A stretch of 44,508 nucleotides of DNA from Treponema sp. GTDB lineage: Bacteria; Spirochaetota; Spirochaetia; Treponematales; Breznakiellaceae. The position numbers were made by a program, and so were the translations under genes. Positions 23,657-32,032 of this stretch are shown here, piece after piece (positions within the stretch are counted from its first letter, which is position 1; each line of letters starts with the position of its first letter). Location: assembly GCA_009778545.1 (NCBI GenBank), contig WRJO01000003.1, positions 1-44,508 of the forward strand. Direction: 5' to 3'. A model generated the notes under the pieces. The model saw only the letters and a list, made by a program, of their open reading frames with translations. It made no database searches and was not told the origin of the DNA.

Positions 23657-24238
23657 ATGTTTACATTCTGCCCCGCCTGCGCGTCAAAAGAGATCGTTTT
23701 TTCGGGCGGCAAATCGTTCCATTGCTCTGCCTGCGGTTTCGTGTACTACCACAACACCGCCGCCGCCACTGGCTGCATCATCAGCGTGCCGCCGGACGCA
23801 GACGCCCCCGCCGGCGGCGACGCTTGTGCCTGCCGCCTGTTGTTCCTCGTCCGGGGCAGGGAACCGGCAAAGGGCAAGCTCGACCTGCCCGGCGGCTTTG
23901 TCGATCCCGGCGAAGGCGCGCTTGAGGGCCTGCACCGCGAACTGCGCGAAGAGATCGGCTGGTCGCCGCCCGTTCCCCCCGGCGCGCCGCTTACCGGCAT
24001 ATACACATTGTTCGCATCGTTCCCCAACGTCTATCCGTACAAAGGCGTCGCCTACAACACCTGCGATCTATATTTCCGCTTACGCGCGCCGGGCCTGAGC
24101 GAGCGCAGCCTGCGGCTTGACTTTTCAGAAATCGCCGCCGTGCGCTTCCTGCTTCCCGATGAAATTAACTTTGACGAGATCGCATTTGATTCTACGCGCC
24201 GCGCGGTGAAGGAGTATCTGGCGTGGCACCTGTATTGA
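23657..24238 (+). CDS. Nudix hydrolase with N-terminal zinc ribbon
   Basis: This 193-residue protein begins MFTFCPACASKEIVF and has a second pair HCSACGF, a four-cysteine zinc ribbon as in NudC/NADH-pyrophosphatase-like Nudix proteins. The Nudix box GGFVDPGEGALEGLHRELREEIGW has all key positions (G-x5-E-x7-R-E-x-x-E-E-x-G). Substrate not determinable. The start at 23657 (not the upstream open frame) is set by the zinc ribbon and by GATAAT (23645-23650) 6 nt before it. Divergent from the pyrophosphatase gene. Confidence 0.85.
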   Translation: MFTFCPACASKEIVFSGGKSFHCSACGFVYYHNTAAATGCIISVPPDADAPAGGDACACRLLFLVRGREPAKGKLDLPGGFVDPGEGALEGLHRELREEIGWSPPVPPGAPLTGIYTLFASFPNVYPYKGVAYNTCDLYFRLRAPGLSERSLRLDFSEIAAVRFLLPDEINFDEIAFDSTRRAVKEYLAWHLY

Positions 24239-24269
24239 CTATTTCCTGTTTTCTTATCATTTTTAAATC

Positions 24270-24863
24270 ATGTTTCATTGTGTATGCAAGAACCTTGCCG
24301 TACTTGGCGAGTACCGCGCTATTGCGGAAGCCCTTTTTCCGCAGGGCGATATTTCTTCCGGCAGCGCGTCACGGGGGAACGGGCCCGATTATGGCATAAC
24401 GGCGGGGTTTGCCGAGGCGCTGGGAATAGGGGCGGACTACCGGCGGCTTTTGGATGATACCAAAAACAACGCCAGGATGAAGGAATTCCTGGGGCACTTT
24501 CAGAATAACCTCGATCTCCTGATACAGAAAACATGGGTCGAAAAAGCCGACGAGGAACGCAAGGAACGGCTGCAGGACGACGTGCCGCCCTTTATGACGT
24601 TCATCATGGAAGAGAATTTTCCCAGGGCGCTTGACGCGTTCGGGGCAATCCTCGAAGAGCTCGCCTACCTCTTTTTTGGTTCCCAAAGCACCAGGGACGA
24701 TTTTACCGAGTATACCTTGCGTATCGACACGCAGATGGGCCTGTTCTGGTGGTATGGTTCGCAGCTCGGCAAGCTGAAGAAAACCGGCGAGGATATGGAC
24801 GCGGACGACGAATTCCTCTGGGCGGTCCTGCTTATCGGTATCTGCTATCTGACGAACTTCTAG
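24270..24863 (+). CDS. Conserved-looking hypothetical protein
   Basis: This 197-residue protein matches no family I recognise. It is mostly helical, with charged middle ([18 protein letters not shown]) and a hydrophobic acidic C-terminus ([19 protein letters not shown]). An N-terminal [11 protein letters not shown] and the phrase [11 protein letters not shown] suggest a soluble helical-bundle protein rather than a signal peptide. It ends 8 nt before glnS and probably shares its mRNA. TTGACT at 24235-24240 could be a -35 box, but the -10 is weak. No ribosome site. Confidence 0.55.
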   Translation: MFHCVCKNLAVLGEYRAIAEALFPQGDISSGSASRGNGPDYGITAGFAEALGIGADYRRLLDDTKNNARMKEFLGHFQNNLDLLIQKTWVEKADEERKERLQDDVPPFMTFIMEENFPRALDAFGAILEELAYLFFGSQSTRDDFTEYTLRIDTQMGLFWWYGSQLGKLKKTGEDMDADDEFLWAVLLIGICYLTNF

Positions 24864-24871
24864 GAGTACCA

Positions 24872-26677
24872 ATGGACACATCTGAAAATGCCTCTTCGGA
24901 TTTTATCAGCGACTTTATAAAGGAAGACCTCGCGTCCGGCCGGTTCGGCTATGTGCATACCCGTTTCCCGCCGGAACCGAACGGCTGGCTGCATATCGGC
25001 CACTGCAAGGCGTTTTACATCGACTTTGCCATGGCGGAGCGTTTCGGCGGAAAGTGCAACCTCCGCTTTGACGACACAAACCCCGAAAAAGAAGACATTT
25101 CCTACGTTGAAGCAATCAAGCGCGACATCCGGTGGATGGGGTACGACTGGGAAGACCGGGAGTTTTACGCGTCGGATTATTATGAATATCTGTACGACCT
25201 CGCCGTAAAGATCATCAAAAAGGGAAAGGCGTATGTTGACGATCTTTCCGACACGGAAATGAGCGAGTACCGGGGCACGGCTCGAACCGAAGGTTCGGTC
25301 GCCGATAAGAATAACATTACAGGCGAACCTTCGGTTCGCACTACCCCCCCTGGAAAAAACAGCCCCTACCGGGACCGTTCCGTCGAAGAAAACCTCGACC
25401 TCTTTGCCCGGATGCGCGGCGGCGAATATCCCGACGGGGCCAAAACCCTGCGCGCCAAAATCGACATGGCCCACCCAAATCTGATAATGCGCGACCCGGT
25501 GATGTACCGCATCCGCCGCGAAAGCCATTACCGCACCGGCAATGACTGGTGCATCTACCCGATGTACGATTTTCAGCACCCGCTGTCCGACGCGAAAGAG
25601 GGGATTACCCACTCCCTGTGCTCCCTGGAATACGAGATACACCGGCCGCTGTACGAGTGGTTTATCCGCGAGGCGGAAGTGTTCCCCTCACGGCAGATCG
25701 AATTTGCCCGCCTGAACCTGAGCCGCACGGTGATGAGCAAGCGCTGGCTTTTAAAGCTGGTGCAGGACAAATACGTTTCCGGCTGGGACGATCCCCGGAT
25801 GCCCACCATAGCCGGCCTGCGCCGCCGGGGCTACACGCCGGAGGCGATCCGCAGCTTTGTCTCGCAGATTGGCATCGCCAAGACGGACAGCATGGTAGAC
25901 ATCGCCTTTCTGGAATACTGCCTGCGCGAGGACCTGAACCGGCGGGCAATGCGGGTGATGGCGGTGCTCAGGCCGCTTAAGCTGATCATCGAAAACTGGG
26001 ATGAAAATACAACCGAGGAACTGGAGGCGGTGAACAACCCCGAAGATCCATCCGCCGGAACGCGCCGCATAACGTTTTCCCGCGAACTGTGGATCGAGCG
26101 GGACGACTTTGAGGAAGTCCCCCCGCCCAAATACTTCCGGCTGTACCCCGGCAACGCCGTGCGGCTGCGCTACGCGTACATTGTTACCTGCACCGGCTGT
26201 GACAAAGATGCCGACGGGAACGTTACCGCCGTGCGCTGCACATACGACCCCGAAACCAAAGGCGGGAACGCGAACGCCAGCGGCGCTTTGGGCAGCCGCA
26301 AGGTAAAGGGCACGATCCACTGGGTTTCTGCCGATGCCGCCGTGCCGCTGGAGGTGCGCCTGTACGACTACCTGTTCAGCGTCGAGCGCCCGATGGATGC
26401 CGCCCCCCGCCCCGACAGGGTACCTGGCAGCCAAGGCTGCCGCGGCGACTTTACCGACAACATCAACACCAACTCGCTGGAGGTAATCGCCAATGCCTGG
26501 GGCGAGCCCTGCCTTGCCGCTGCCGCGCCGGAGGACCGCTTCCAGTTTGAGCGGCTGGGGTACTATACCCGCGACCCTGATTCTTGCATCCAGGATGCTT
26601 GCGCGGACGGGCGGCCCGTCTTTAACAAAACCATTGGCCTTAGGGACACCTGGGCAAAAATTGCGAAGAACGGCTAA
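24872..26677 (+). CDS. glnS: Glutaminyl-tRNA synthetase
   Basis: This 601-residue class I synthetase has [14 protein letters not shown] with the HIGH signature, EYRGT...[31 protein letters not shown] (KMSKS-equivalent) and the two C-terminal anticodon-binding beta barrels ([21 protein letters not shown]). It charges tRNA-Gln with glutamine. The start is ATG 24872 after AGGAG; the frame extends upstream. Compared with E. coli GlnRS it has three extra segments: about 20 residues after Thr136, about 14 near Gly519 and about 5 near residue 575. Each carries a palindromic DNA core (see findings). Confidence 0.95.
   Translation: MDTSENASSDFISDFIKEDLASGRFGYVHTRFPPEPNGWLHIGHCKAFYIDFAMAERFGGKCNLRFDDTNPEKEDISYVEAIKRDIRWMGYDWEDREFYASDYYEYLYDLAVKIIKKGKAYVDDLSDTEMSEYRGTARTEGSVADKNNITGEPSVRTTPPGKNSPYRDRSVEENLDLFARMRGGEYPDGAKTLRAKIDMAHPNLIMRDPVMYRIRRESHYRTGNDWCIYPMYDFQHPLSDAKEGITHSLCSLEYEIHRPLYEWFIREAEVFPSRQIEFARLNLSRTVMSKRWLLKLVQDKYVSGWDDPRMPTIAGLRRRGYTPEAIRSFVSQIGIAKTDSMVDIAFLEYCLREDLNRRAMRVMAVLRPLKLIIENWDENTTEELEAVNNPEDPSAGTRRITFSRELWIERDDFEEVPPPKYFRLYPGNAVRLRYAYIVTCTGCDKDADGNVTAVRCTYDPETKGGNANASGALGSRKVKGTIHWVSADAAVPLEVRLYDYLFSVERPMDAAPRPDRVPGSQGCRGDFTDNINTNSLEVIANAWGEPCLAAAAPEDRFQFERLGYYTRDPDSCIQDACADGRPVFNKTIGLRDTWAKIAKNG
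25283..25338. repeat. Inverted repeat inside glnS
   Basis: CGAACCGAAGGTTCG (25283-25297) and its exact reverse complement (25324-25338) flank 26 nt. Each arm is itself palindromic (CGAACC/GGTTCG). It encodes the extra residues about 138-156 and keeps the frame open. Confidence 0.7.
26426..26441. repeat. Palindrome inside glnS
   Basis: GGCAGCC, AA, GGCTGCC. It lies in the second extra segment of the synthetase. A third smaller palindrome, GCATCC-A-GGATGC, is at 26586-26598. Confidence 0.5.
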
Positions 26678-26718
26678 AGCACAATCACATTAGTAACTAT
26701 TAAAAAAAATAACAATTT

Positions 26719-26734
26719 TGTGATATAAATCACA
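26719..26734. promoter_or_regulatory. CRP/FNR-family binding site before the nitrate-reductase operon
   Basis: TGTGA-TATAAA-TCACA, a perfect CRP-type dyad with an extra T before it (TTGTGA), as also described for HcpR-type regulators. Its centre is about 60 bp before the expected start (class I activator position). TATAAT follows at 26774-26779, while the -35 region is poor (AACGCT), as expected for an activator-dependent promoter. Confidence 0.75.
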
Positions 26735-26773
26735 TCTCAAACGAAGCAATAACGCTTACGATTAATATAATTT

Positions 26774-26779
26774 TATAAT
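26774..26779 (+). promoter_or_regulatory. -10 box of the nitrate-reductase operon
   Basis: A perfect TATAAT with no good -35, followed by GGAGG at 26804-26808 and the ATG at 26816. Confidence 0.55.
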
Positions 26780-26815
26780 GTTGTTAGCATAATTGTTGCA
26801 AAAGGAGGAATAGTT

Positions 26816-27796
26816 ATGGCACAAAAATCGTTGATACAAAAAGCTGCGGGGTTTCCGATACCGCTGCTTCCCACCCTGGTAGGCGCAGTGACGCTCTCGA
26901 ACGTGTATGCCGGTCAATTCCAGTTAACATGGATAAGGCATATCTCAACGGTTGCGTCAATGGTGGTCTGGCTGTTTGCGCTGATAAAAATAACGGTGCA
27001 TTTCAAGGTATTTAAAAACGAATATAAAAATACCGTTCCCGCCAGCCTTACCGCCGGTTTTACCATGCTAATGATGCTTTTCGGCGCTTATTTGCTCCCA
27101 TACAATGCAGCCGTCGGCAAAGCGATATGGTTTGCCGGGGTCGGTTTGCACGCCATTCATATTCTGATATTTACCTTTATGAACGTTCTGCGGGGGGTAA
27201 AGCTGGATACGTTTGTTCCGTCCTGGTTTGTCACCTATAACGGCTTTTTGGTATCGGCTGTTGTTGGCGTTCCCATGAAAGAGCCGTTCATACTGACCTG
27301 CATCGTATATTATGGTTTGGGCGTTTACGCTATTCTGGGCATCAGTATGCTTATCAGGGTTGCGTCAAAACCGATCAATCCGCCGCTCCTCCATACCAAG
27401 GCAATCTTCCTTGCCCCTGCGGCCCTCTGCCTTGTGGGCTACCTTAACATCATAAAATTCGACAACGTAACCGGAATACCGATCATTGTATACATATTGT
27501 ACGGCGCCGTATTTTTGTCGTTCCTGTATTTCCTTAAAAACCTGCCGGCCTTTTTCGCCGTTCCCTTTGCCCCAGGATTCGCGGGGATGACATTCCCTAA
27601 CGCGATAGGCATTGTAGCGTCTTACAATATGTCGGGATACCTGAAAGACGCGGGGTATGAACAACTGTCTTCGATTGTCAAGCAGATTGCCGGAATTCAG
27701 CTGTACATAACGACGGCTGTTATAGCGCTGGTGGTTTTCAACTTCATCAAGATGTTCAAGAAAAGCTATGAAAAGAAAGAGGAGGCTGCAAAGTGA
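26816..27796 (+). CDS. TDT/SLAC1-family anion channel or transporter
   Basis: This 326-residue protein has about ten hydrophobic segments in the arrangement of the TehA/SLAC1/TDT family: SLIQKAAGFPIPLLPTLVGAVTLSN at the start, ISTVASMVVWLFALIKI, GAYLLPYNAAVGKAIWFAGVGLHAIHI, VPSWFVTYNGFLVS, and INPPLLHTKAIFLAPAALCLVG. Family members conduct anions, including nitrate and chloride, or carry C4-dicarboxylates. As the first gene of a nitrate-reductase operon, coupled by GTGA to the reductase, nitrate or nitrite transport is the likely role (inference). Confidence 0.7.
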   Translation: MAQKSLIQKAAGFPIPLLPTLVGAVTLSNVYAGQFQLTWIRHISTVASMVVWLFALIKITVHFKVFKNEYKNTVPASLTAGFTMLMMLFGAYLLPYNAAVGKAIWFAGVGLHAIHILIFTFMNVLRGVKLDTFVPSWFVTYNGFLVSAVVGVPMKEPFILTCIVYYGLGVYAILGISMLIRVASKPINPPLLHTKAIFLAPAALCLVGYLNIIKFDNVTGIPIIVYILYGAVFLSFLYFLKNLPAFFAVPFAPGFAGMTFPNAIGIVASYNMSGYLKDAGYEQLSSIVKQIAGIQLYITTAVIALVVFNFIKMFKKSYEKKEEAAK

Positions 27797-29877
27797 AAAA
27801 GGTACAGACAACCTGCAATTATTGCTCGTTATCCTGTAATCTGGATTTCCATGTTGAAGGCAACGCCATACAAAAGGTAATGCCCACGCCGGACTATCCG
27901 GTAAACAGAAATTTTGCCTGTATTAAAGGTTTGTCCCTGGACAAGCCCGCCATCGTAAACCACACCAATCCGCTGCCGAGAATCAGGGATGAAAAGGGAA
28001 ATTATAAAAACGTTTCCTGGGACGAGGGTTTTAAGCATACGGCGGCAAAGATCAACGAGCTAATCAAAACCCACGGAAACGAGGCATTTGCCTCCATCAG
28101 CACGGGGCAGCTTACCCTGGAAGAAATGGCCCTGTTGGGGCACGTCGCCAGAAACTTTCTGCGGGCGGATGTAGACGGCAACACGCGGCTGTGCATGGCC
28201 ACTTCGGTCGTCGCCCACAAGCAGTGCCTTGGCTACGACGCGCCGCCGTATACCCTGAACGACTTTGAGCTTTCGGATACGATCATCCTTATCGGGGCGA
28301 ACCCGGTGGTGGCGCATCCCGTTGTTTGGGACAGGATCAATTCAAACAAAAACAAAAAACTGATCGTCCTCGACCCGCGCAAATCCGAGACTGCACAGCG
28401 GGCAGATTACTGGTACGGCCTCAAGCCCAAAAGCGACTTGACGCTGCTGTACACGCTGGCAAACCTCCTCATCGAAAAGGGCTGGGTAGACCAGAACTAC
28501 ATCGACAATTACACGGAGATGTTTGCGGAGTACAAGGCCCATGTGGCGGCGTTCAAAATGGATGCGGTCGAGAGCACAACCGGCATCAGCGCGGACAGGC
28601 TTTTGGAACTTGCTAAACTTATTCACGAAGGAAAGCGGGTCTCTCTGTGGTGGACGATGGGAATCAACCAGGGCTATGAAGGTGTCAGGACGGCGCAGGC
28701 GATTATGGCCATCGCCGTTATGACGGGCAACATCGGGCGCGAAGGCACCGGCGGCAACTCGCTGACCGGCCAGTGCAACGCGATGGGCTCGCGGGCGTTC
28801 AGCCACCAGGCGGGCCTGTACGGCGGCGGCGATTTCGACAATCCCAAACGCCGGGAAGCGGTGTGCGCCGCGCTGGGGATCACGGACGAGCAGCTCATCA
28901 ACAAGCCGACCGCTCCCTACAACGTTATTATCGAAAAAATACTTGCAGGAACCATTAAAGGCCTGTGGATACTTTGCACCAACCCGCGCCATTCCTGGGC
29001 GAACAACGAAACATTCCGCCAGGTTATGGAAAAGCTGGATCTGTTCATCGTTCAGGACATTTATGACGATACCGACAGTTCCGTGGACTGCGATATTTTC
29101 CTGCCGGTCGTTCCGGGGATCAAGAAAGAAGGGACGATCATCAATACGGAACGGAGGCTTTCGGCAATGCGCCCGGTTATCGACCGCGGGCCGGACGAAA
29201 AAACAGATTACCAGGTTCTGTTCGGCGTAGGAGAAGCACTGGGAATGGGGAGCCTTTTGGACAACTGGAAAACCCCCAAAGACGCTTTCGGCCTGATGAA
29301 AAAATGCTCAAAGGGTATGCCCTGCGAGATCACGGGCGTCGATTACGACGGCCTTGTCGACTCGAAAGGCATCCAGTGGCCGTTCAGGGAAGGCGAGACC
29401 CTTGCCTCCGACGAAAGGCGCCTGTTCGAGAACAACAAGTTCTACCATCCTTCGGGAAAATTCAAATTTATGTTTGAAGCGGTAAAGGAAAATCCACTGA
29501 AGAACTCGGCGGAATTCCCCTATACCCTGAACACGGGGAGGGGCACTATCGGCCAGTGGCATACCCAGACACGGACGCGGGAGGTTGCCTTTGTGCAGGA
29601 CGTAAGCGCGAAAGACGCTTATGTGCTGATCAATCCGGAACTTGCGGGAAAATACAGCCTTGCCGAAAACGACCTGCTGGAGATTAAGTCGATCAACGGG
29701 CAGAGCGCGGTATTCAAGGCAAGGATTACCCCTAACGTGCCGCCGGATCAGTTGTTCGCCCCAATCCACTACATTGAGACCAACAAACTGACCCCGTCGC
29801 TGTACGACTCCTATTCAAAGGAACCGTCGTACAAGACTACTCCCGTCAATATAAAGAAGGAGGGTGTGAAAGCATGA
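27793..29877 (+). CDS. Molybdopterin nitrate reductase (NasA/NarB type), catalytic subunit
   Basis: This 694-residue enzyme binds one [4Fe-4S] cluster (Cys8, 11, 15 and 43) and Mo-bis-MGD. The molybdenum-ligand region GNTRLCMATSVVAHK (Cys134) and LGYDAPP...DFELSD match assimilatory or clostridial nitrate reductases rather than formate dehydrogenase, which has Sec/Cys followed by His. GTGGNSLTGQCNAMGSR is typical of the Nas/Nap family. There is no Tat signal, so it is cytoplasmic and presumably reduces nitrate to nitrite with electrons from the two downstream proteins. GTG start in GTGA overlap with the transporter, with GGAGG before it. Assimilatory or dissimilatory use cannot be told. Confidence 0.82.
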   Translation: MKKVQTTCNYCSLSCNLDFHVEGNAIQKVMPTPDYPVNRNFACIKGLSLDKPAIVNHTNPLPRIRDEKGNYKNVSWDEGFKHTAAKINELIKTHGNEAFASISTGQLTLEEMALLGHVARNFLRADVDGNTRLCMATSVVAHKQCLGYDAPPYTLNDFELSDTIILIGANPVVAHPVVWDRINSNKNKKLIVLDPRKSETAQRADYWYGLKPKSDLTLLYTLANLLIEKGWVDQNYIDNYTEMFAEYKAHVAAFKMDAVESTTGISADRLLELAKLIHEGKRVSLWWTMGINQGYEGVRTAQAIMAIAVMTGNIGREGTGGNSLTGQCNAMGSRAFSHQAGLYGGGDFDNPKRREAVCAALGITDEQLINKPTAPYNVIIEKILAGTIKGLWILCTNPRHSWANNETFRQVMEKLDLFIVQDIYDDTDSSVDCDIFLPVVPGIKKEGTIINTERRLSAMRPVIDRGPDEKTDYQVLFGVGEALGMGSLLDNWKTPKDAFGLMKKCSKGMPCEITGVDYDGLVDSKGIQWPFREGETLASDERRLFENNKFYHPSGKFKFMFEAVKENPLKNSAEFPYTLNTGRGTIGQWHTQTRTREVAFVQDVSAKDAYVLINPELAGKYSLAENDLLEIKSINGQSAVFKARITPNVPPDQLFAPIHYIETNKLTPSLYDSYSKEPSYKTTPVNIKKEGVKA

Positions 29878-30284
29878 AAAAAATAGCAATCGACAGGGAT
29901 AAATGTATCGGCTGTTTAACGTGCGTATGCGCCTGCATGGTGGCCCATCAGGAACAGGACGCGAGGAACAGGGTAACGATAGACAGCAAGAACAAACCGG
30001 CGCCCATATTCTGCATGAATTGCGACAAGCCCGAATGTACCTATACCTGCATGACCGGCGCGATGAGCGTGAATGCCGAAAACGGCAGGGTAGCGTATGA
30101 CAAGGACCGCTGCGCGAACTGCTTTATGTGCATCATGGCGTGCCCCTACGGGGTTTTGAAGGCGGACAGCCTGCAGCACAAGGACATTATGAAATGCGAC
30201 CTGTGCGACGGCATAGGCGATTCGCAGCCGATGTGCGTGAAAAAGTGCCCGATGGAGGCGATTACTATGGAGGTGGCGGTATGA
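29874..30284 (+). CDS. Polyferredoxin electron-transfer subunit (4Fe-4S, CooF/HycB-like)
   Basis: This 136-residue protein has about four [4Fe-4S] sites: CIGCLTC.CAC near the N-terminus, CMNCDKPECTYTC, CANCFMCIMACPYG, and CDLC...CVKKCP near the end. The architecture is that of HycB/CooF/FdhB-type electron carriers. The ATGA overlaps on both sides show one coupled unit with the reductase and the flavoprotein, so it probably hands electrons from the flavoprotein to the molybdoenzyme. Confidence 0.85.
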   Translation: MKKIAIDRDKCIGCLTCVCACMVAHQEQDARNRVTIDSKNKPAPIFCMNCDKPECTYTCMTGAMSVNAENGRVAYDKDRCANCFMCIMACPYGVLKADSLQHKDIMKCDLCDGIGDSQPMCVKKCPMEAITMEVAV

Positions 30285-31489
30285 AATATGTGGTAATAGG
30301 CGCATCGGCTGCCGGCCTGAACGGCATTAAAACGTTGAGAAGCAACGACAAGAATGCCGAGATTGTACTGATTGCCCCGGATGCTCTGATTCATTCCCGG
30401 TGCATCCTGCACCGGTATATCGACGGCGAACGCGGCGAAAAAGACCTCGACTTTACCGAAGAAGGGTTCTTCGCGAAAAATAACGTTAAGCAGATCAAGC
30501 ACCGCGCCGCCGGCGTAGACCCGGCAAAAAAGGCAGTTTCGCTCGACAGCGGCGAGACGGTGAATTACGACAAGCTGCTGATCGCCGCCGGGTCGGTAAC
30601 GAACATGCCGCCGATCAAGAACCTCGGCGCGGCGAAGAATGTTTTTGGCTTGCACGATTTTGAAGATGCCGCCGCCATCAAGGAAAACGCGAAGAAGGCA
30701 AAGCACATCGGGGTCATCGGCTCGGGGCTGGTAGGCTGCGACGCGATTGTCGGCGTGCTAAACTCCGGCGCGAAAGTTTCGTGCTTTGAGGTTGCCGAAC
30801 ACCTGCTGCCCCTGAACCTGGACAAACACGCGGCGGAAACGTACCAAAAGGCGCTGACGGAAAAAGGCGTAGAGCAGCATTACAAGGCAACCGTAGCGGA
30901 GTTCCTGCTGGGAGGCGACAACAAAGTTACCGGGCTGAAACTTTCCGACGGAAAAACCTTTGACTGCGACATGATTATCATGGCGGCAGGTTTAAAATCC
31001 AACACGGAATTCCTGAAAAGCTCCGGCCTCAAAATCGACGACAAGGGCCTTGTCTACGACAAGCACGGTAAAACGTCCGACGATAATGTGTACGCCGCCG
31101 GCGATATTTCCGGCAGAACGCCGATATGGTCTGCCGCCGTAAAGGAAGGCATCATCGCGGCGAACAACATGAGCGGCGTTTCCAGCGAAATGACGGACTT
31201 CTTTGCCAGCAAGTCCACGATGAATTTCCTGGGCATCCCGACCATGTCCTTGGGGCTGGCCGTTAAGCCGGATGATTCGTTTGTCGAAGTTGTTTCCACC
31301 GACAAGAAGGGCAACTACAAGAAAATCATTCACAAAAACGGGGAAATCAAGGGGGCGATACTGCAGGGCGATTTATCCTATGCCGGTATTCTGACGCAGC
31401 TAATCAGGGAGAAAATAGATGTGTCAAGGGTAAAAAAGCCGCTGTTCAATATTGACTATTCCGATTTCTTCGGCGAATTTGAATTCTAG
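30281..31489 (+). CDS. NAD(P)H:ferredoxin-type FAD oxidoreductase of the nitrate-reductase unit
   Basis: This 402-residue pyridine-nucleotide disulfide-oxidoreductase fold protein has an FAD-binding VVIGASAAGLNG at the N-terminus, NAD(P)-binding GVIGSGLVGCD at about residues 145-155 and the second FAD motif VYAAGDISG. It resembles rubredoxin reductase and the N-terminal part of NirB. The upstream frame is open, but ATG 30281 gives the ATGA overlap and an intact N-terminal dinucleotide fold. Probable NAD(P)H oxidase feeding the polyferredoxin (inference from order). Confidence 0.82.
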   Translation: MKYVVIGASAAGLNGIKTLRSNDKNAEIVLIAPDALIHSRCILHRYIDGERGEKDLDFTEEGFFAKNNVKQIKHRAAGVDPAKKAVSLDSGETVNYDKLLIAAGSVTNMPPIKNLGAAKNVFGLHDFEDAAAIKENAKKAKHIGVIGSGLVGCDAIVGVLNSGAKVSCFEVAEHLLPLNLDKHAAETYQKALTEKGVEQHYKATVAEFLLGGDNKVTGLKLSDGKTFDCDMIIMAAGLKSNTEFLKSSGLKIDDKGLVYDKHGKTSDDNVYAAGDISGRTPIWSAAVKEGIIAANNMSGVSSEMTDFFASKSTMNFLGIPTMSLGLAVKPDDSFVEVVSTDKKGNYKKIIHKNGEIKGAILQGDLSYAGILTQLIREKIDVSRVKKPLFNIDYSDFFGEFEF

Positions 31490-31501
31490 GAGCGTGTAGC
31501 G

Positions 31502-32029
31502 ATGTTTACAACCGGCGAGACCGGCACGTCCGGTTCTGCCGGAAAAACGCCAATACTGTCTTTTGTGGGGAATTCCGGCTCGGGCAAAACCATGTACCTG
31601 GAAAGGCTGATACCGGAACTGAAATTGCGGGGCCTGCGCATCGGGATCGTTAAAAACGATGCGCACGGCTTTGATATTGATATTCCCGGCAAAGACAGTT
31701 GGCGATTAACCCGGGCCGGCGCGGACATTACCATGATTGCGTCGCCACAAAAGCTCGCCGTCGTTGAACAGTGGGATGCAAAAGAAAGCCTCGAGCAGAT
31801 AGCGAATCGGGTAAGCAACGTCGATTTGATTATTACCGAGGGGTTCAGGACGTCAAACGCGCCCAAAATCGAAGTACGCCGGACGGCATGCGGCCATGAA
31901 CCCATTTTTGGGCCGGAGCAGTTGATCGCCGTCGTCAGTGATGGCGCGCCTCCGGACGACTCCGTCCCCTGGTTCCCCCTTGACGACCCCGAACCCATGG
32001 CCGCGTTTATTATGGAATACATACGCTGA
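31502..32029 (+). CDS. mobB: Molybdopterin-guanine dinucleotide biosynthesis protein MobB
   Basis: This 175-residue P-loop GTPase has LSFVGNSGSGKTMYLERLI (Walker A at residues 23-30), IGIVKNDAHGFDIDIPGKDSWR, ADITMIAS and DLIITEGFRTS, all typical of MobB. It assists MobA in making the MGD form of the cofactor used by the reductase. The first 15 residues (TTGETGTSGSAGK) are an extra tail. It is 12 nt after the flavoprotein and 3 nt before the mobA-moeA gene. Confidence 0.9.
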   Translation: MFTTGETGTSGSAGKTPILSFVGNSGSGKTMYLERLIPELKLRGLRIGIVKNDAHGFDIDIPGKDSWRLTRAGADITMIASPQKLAVVEQWDAKESLEQIANRVSNVDLIITEGFRTSNAPKIEVRRTACGHEPIFGPEQLIAVVSDGAPPDDSVPWFPLDDPEPMAAFIMEYIR

Positions 32030-32032
32030 ACT

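Noticed and set aside
27793-29877. Formate dehydrogenase reading of the molybdoenzyme.
   Set aside because: The Mo-ligand region is RLCMATSVV and not the Sec/Cys-His type of formate dehydrogenases; no in-frame TGA is present.
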